A DNA stretch of 64,000 bases from JBAOHV01 sp963714875. GTDB lineage: Bacteria > Actinomycetota > Acidimicrobiia > Acidimicrobiales > Microtrichaceae. The notes beneath the pieces were generated by a model that was not told the origin of the DNA, made no database searches, and saw only the letters and a program-made list of their open reading frames with translations. Numbering within the stretch: position 1 is the first letter of the stretch; every line of letters begins with the position of its first letter. Shown here in pieces: positions 63,408 to 64,000 of this stretch. The position numbers were made by a program, and so were the translations under genes. Location: assembly GCA_963714875.1 (NCBI GenBank), contig CAVQQI010000011.1, positions 1,178,001-1,242,000 on the forward strand, given 5' to 3'.

Positions 63408-64000
63408 TCACAGGTGGCTGAACCCGCTGGACTCCTCCTTGGTCATCGAGACCGTGACCGGGTGCTTGTCGAAGTGCGCCATGGCTTCCCGCATGTCGTC
63501 GAGCAGCAGGTGCGCCAGATCCCTGCTGACGTCCTGGCGGACCAGGATGCGCTGCACCGCGATGTCCGACGCCGAGCCGGTGAGCGGGTAGGCAGGCACC
63601 TGCCAACCCTTGTTGCGCAGGCGGTCGGCCAGGTCGTACAGGGTGAAGCCGGGGTCCTCGCCCTCGATGATCCGCCAGGTGACGGTGGGAATGCCGTTGG
63701 TCGGGTCGGAGTCGCACAGCAGCTCGAACGGCCCGAGCGTTGGGATCACCTCGGCGATGTGTTGCCCCGTCGTGTACGACGCCTCGTGCACCCGCTGGTA
63801 CCCGACCCGGCCCAACCGGACGAAGTCGTAGTACTGGGCGGCGATCTGGCCCGCAGGGCGGGAGAAGTTGATCTGGAACACCGGCATGTCGCCGCCCAGG
63901 TAGCTGACGTGGAAGATCAGGTCGTCGGGCAGCTCGGCGGCGTCGCTCCACACGACCCAGCCGACGCCGAGCGGCGCCAGACCGAACTTGTGGCCCGAGG
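63408..64000 (-). CDS. gadB: glutamate decarboxylase, C-terminal part (window edge)
   Basis: The last 197 residues of a PLP-dependent glutamate decarboxylase; the rest lies beyond base 64000. At the edge SGHKFGLAPLGVGWVVW includes the PLP Lys in SGHKFG. INFSRPAGQIAAQYYDFVRLGRVGYQ and TGQHIAEVIP are typical. The C-terminus HPVTVSMTKEESSGFSHL lacks the longer pH-sensing tail of enteric GadB, as in other actinobacteria. It converts glutamate to GABA with proton uptake. No antiporter is visible. Confidence 0.9.
   Translation of the reverse strand, partial: SGHKFGLAPLGVGWVVWSDAAELPDDLIFHVSYLGGDMPVFQINFSRPAGQIAAQYYDFVRLGRVGYQRVHEASYTTGQHIAEVIPTLGPFELLCDSDPTNGIPTVTWRIIEGEDPGFTLYDLADRLRNKGWQVPAYPLTGSASDIAVQRILVRQDVSRDLAHLLLDDMREAMAHFDKHPVTVSMTKEESSGFSHL

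Overview
The window is high-GC actinobacterial DNA, and the gene set points to the Acidimicrobiia (Ilumatobacter/Microthrix-like). That placement is inferred from gene content, not from a marker RNA. The actinobacterial hallmarks are a WhiB1-type regulator facing a PdtaS-type kinase, two ArsA-like ATPases with DUF3107, the MSMEG_4193/DUF3090/SCO1664 trio, an F420-type luciferase-like oxidoreductase, a wax ester synthase/DGAT, UDGb, sortase E, a WXG100/EccC pair and many GTG starts. No rRNA, tRNA, CRISPR array, prophage or insertion sequence was recognised. Genes are closely packed and often joined by ATGA or GTGA stop/start overlaps.

Layout. 1-6 kb: partial xylose isomerase, GH73-like lipoprotein, SDR, then a two-gene unit of an MscS channel and an unusual YceI/cytochrome c/copper-monooxygenase-like fusion. 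6-14.6 kb: LLM oxidoreductase and WS/DGAT; a minus-strand operon UDGb > P450 > enoyl-CoA isomerase-like > small membrane protein > MSOX-like flavoenzyme; and the divergent MSMEG_4193/DUF3090/SCO1664 trio. 14.6-22 kb: etfBA, GDPD, whiB1, and DUF3107 > arsA1 > arsA2 > pdtaS. 22-26.5 kb: a YceI protein, an Mrp/ApbC Fe-S carrier, a SufR-like regulator with a cysteine desulfurase, and a HAD hydrolase. 26.5-30.7 kb: ArsR/SRPBCC pair, split AtuA system, SixA-like phosphatase, lipoprotein. 30.7-37.7 kb: a complete System I cytochrome c maturation operon in the order ccmABCDEFGHI. 37.7-41.3 kb: sortase E with a septum-formation lipoprotein, enoyl-CoA hydratase and membrane proteins. 41.4-46.6 kb: WXG100, a giant EccC/EssC-like ATPase and an FHA-like protein, with no other type VII secretion gene. 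46.6-64 kb: GH63-like hydrolase and glycosyltransferase, Suc_Fer-like protein and TetR around a clear operator, pyrophosphatase, several membrane proteins, a MacB-like ABC exporter, cupin, DsbA-like protein, YibE/F protein, a methyltransferase between repeat-bearing spacers, PAQR/hemolysin III, and a partial glutamate decarboxylase.

Working links. The ccm operon could mature the CxxCH haem of the YceI fusion. ETF could take electrons from acyl-CoA metabolism, suggested by two crotonase-family proteins, the P450 and WS/DGAT. Fe-S supply (desulfurase, Mrp/ApbC, SufR-like) lies near Fe-S users such as WhiB1.

Quality warning. Nine genes carry an apparent single-base frameshift. Eight of the nine are +1, mostly in short G or T runs, which looks more like homopolymer overcalling than real gene decay. 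These genes are annotated across the shift, and each junction is stated.
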